Of a stretch of DNA of 21,581 bases, positions 20,666-21,581 are shown one piece after another. The stretch is from Prevotella sp. (GTDB lineage: Bacteria; Bacteroidota; Bacteroidia; Bacteroidales; Bacteroidaceae): the NCBI GenBank assembly GCA_021636625.1, contig JAJWLX010000056.1, forward strand, positions 1-21,581, in the 5' to 3' direction. The notes beneath the pieces were generated by a model. The model saw nothing but the letters and a program-made list of their open reading frames with translations. It made no database searches and had not been told where the DNA came from. Made by a program: the position numbers and the translations under genes. Every line of letters starts with the position of its first letter. Within the stretch, counting starts at the first letter, position 1.

Positions 20666-21439
20666 ATGGAAAAATTAGTAATTGCAGGACGAGAGTTCAA
20701 CTCCCGCCTCTTCCTCGGAACAGGAAAGTTCAACAACAACCAGCTCATGGCTGAAGCCATCAAGGCTTCTGAAACAGAAATGGTAACCGTTGCTATGAAG
20801 CGTATCGAACTCGAAGACAAGCAGGACGACCTGCTCTCTCATATCGTGCAGAACCCAAATATCCAGCTCCTTCCTAACACCAGTGGCGTGCGCAACGCTG
20901 AGGAGGCTGTATTCGCAGCACAGATGGCTCGCGAGGCTTTCGGAACCAACTGGCTCAAGCTCGAAATCCACCCAGACCCTCGCTATCTTCTTCCAGACTC
21001 TATCGAGACGCTGAAGGCTACCGAGAAACTGGTAAAGCTCGGTTTCGTGGTATTGCCATATTGCCAGGCAGACCCAACCCTCTGCAAGCACCTCGAAGAG
21101 GCTGGTGCTGCTACCGTGATGCCACTCGCTGCACCTATCGGTACCAACAAGGGTTTGAGAATGAAGGACTTCCTGCAGATCATCATCGAGCAGGCAACTG
21201 TTCCTGTGGTAGTAGATGCAGGTATCGGTGCGCCTAGCCACGCTGCCGAGGCCATGGAGATGGGTGCCAGCGCTTGTCTGGTGAACACCGCCATCGCCGT
21301 TGCAGGTGATCCTGTAGAAATGGCTAAGGCATTCAAGGAGGCAGTGGTATGCGGTCGCCGTGCTTACGAGGCTGGTCTCGGAGCCATCAGCGATTGTGCC
21401 GAGGCAAGTTCTCCTCTCACCGCATTCCTCAACGACTAA
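20666..21439 (+). CDS. thiG: Thiazole synthase
   Basis: A 257-residue TIM barrel that builds the thiazole phosphate from deoxyxylulose phosphate, dehydroglycine and ThiS thiocarboxylate. K98 in NWLKLEIHPDPRYLLPD is the expected Schiff-base lysine. LFLGTGKF (16-23), VLPYCQADPTLCKHLE, VMPLAAPIGTNKGL and VVDAGIGAPSHAAEAMEMGA are family landmarks. The length is normal. It lies 30 bases after thiE and 27 bases before thiC. Confidence 0.97.
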   Translation: MEKLVIAGREFNSRLFLGTGKFNNNQLMAEAIKASETEMVTVAMKRIELEDKQDDLLSHIVQNPNIQLLPNTSGVRNAEEAVFAAQMAREAFGTNWLKLEIHPDPRYLLPDSIETLKATEKLVKLGFVVLPYCQADPTLCKHLEEAGAATVMPLAAPIGTNKGLRMKDFLQIIIEQATVPVVVDAGIGAPSHAAEAMEMGASACLVNTAIAVAGDPVEMAKAFKEAVVCGRRAYEAGLGAISDCAEASSPLTAFLND

Positions 21440-21466
21440 TTATTATATGATAATCCTTTAAACATT

Positions 21467-21581
21467 ATGCCAAACGATAAGAAAGCTTACGCCCAGAGAG
21501 AAAAGGCGTATATGCAGGGAAAACTTTTCCCACAGATCAAGGTTGGAATGACCAAGGTAAACCTCACTCCTACTGTTGTGA
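21467..21581 (+). CDS. thiC: Phosphomethylpyrimidine synthase, N-terminal part (cut by window end)
   Basis: Only 38 codons are present, beginning MPNDKKAYAQREKAYMQGK and continuing FPQIKVGMTKVNLTPTVV. The last part matches the early ThiC signature (IKVGM-x-KVxLTPTV). ThiC is the radical-SAM enzyme that makes HMP phosphate from aminoimidazole ribotide. The ATG at 21467 is 27 bases after the thiG stop and gives the short N-terminus seen in Bacteroidota-type ThiC. The catalytic part lies beyond the window. Confidence 0.9.
   Translation, partial: MPNDKKAYAQREKAYMQGKLFPQIKVGMTKVNLTPTVV

Overview
The window reads as chromosomal DNA of a gut or oral Bacteroidota, most likely Segatella (Prevotella) copri or a close relative. 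Reasons: promoters of the TTG-N19/20-TAnnTTTG type, weak A-rich ribosome sites, a lamin-tail/OadG fusion, HU-like/SPOR and zinc-ribbon/FHA proteins, and many short palindromic repeats. Genus and species are inferred from these traits, not from a search. No phage, insertion sequence, CRISPR array, tRNA or rRNA was seen.

Layout. (1) 1-3504: pgk with its own promoter, a leader of about 145 nt and a strong terminator, then an AspT/YidE-like transporter with its own terminator. (2) 3506-6442: three genes of a sodium-pumping biotin-dependent decarboxylase: gamma subunit with a lamin-tail domain, biotin carrier, and beta subunit. The carboxyltransferase (alpha) subunit is not here. (3) 6470-6710: a dense cluster of palindromic repeats between convergent genes. 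(4) 6717-8149, minus strand: rfbC followed by a DUF4738-like lipoprotein gene. (5) 8198-10009: divergent from rfbC, a membrane protein with HU-like and SPOR domains, then a zinc-ribbon/FHA protein, closed by a terminator. (6) 10093-18798: a long co-directional run hisH-hisA-hisF-hisIE-ftsE-lysC-lysA-glycosyltransferase-glycosyltransferase-like gene, with repeats or hairpins in several gaps. (7) 18799-19466: a compact transcription unit with FNR-like palindromes, a promoter, two short ORFs with good ribosome sites (29 and 39 aa) and a terminator. (8) 19533-21581: TPP riboswitch and thiS-thiE-thiG-thiC, with thiC cut by the window end.

How it fits together. The his genes carry out the middle of histidine synthesis: PRPP-ATP hydrolysis, cyclohydrolase, isomerase and imidazole glycerol phosphate synthase. 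lysC and lysA open and close the lysine/diaminopimelate branch. The thi genes make the thiazole and pyrimidine halves of thiamine and join them under control of the riboswitch.

The least explained parts are the small-protein unit at 18799-19466 and the repeat families. The repeats sit just after stop codons, supply ribosome-site sequence, and have entered the coding sequence of the biotin carrier linker.
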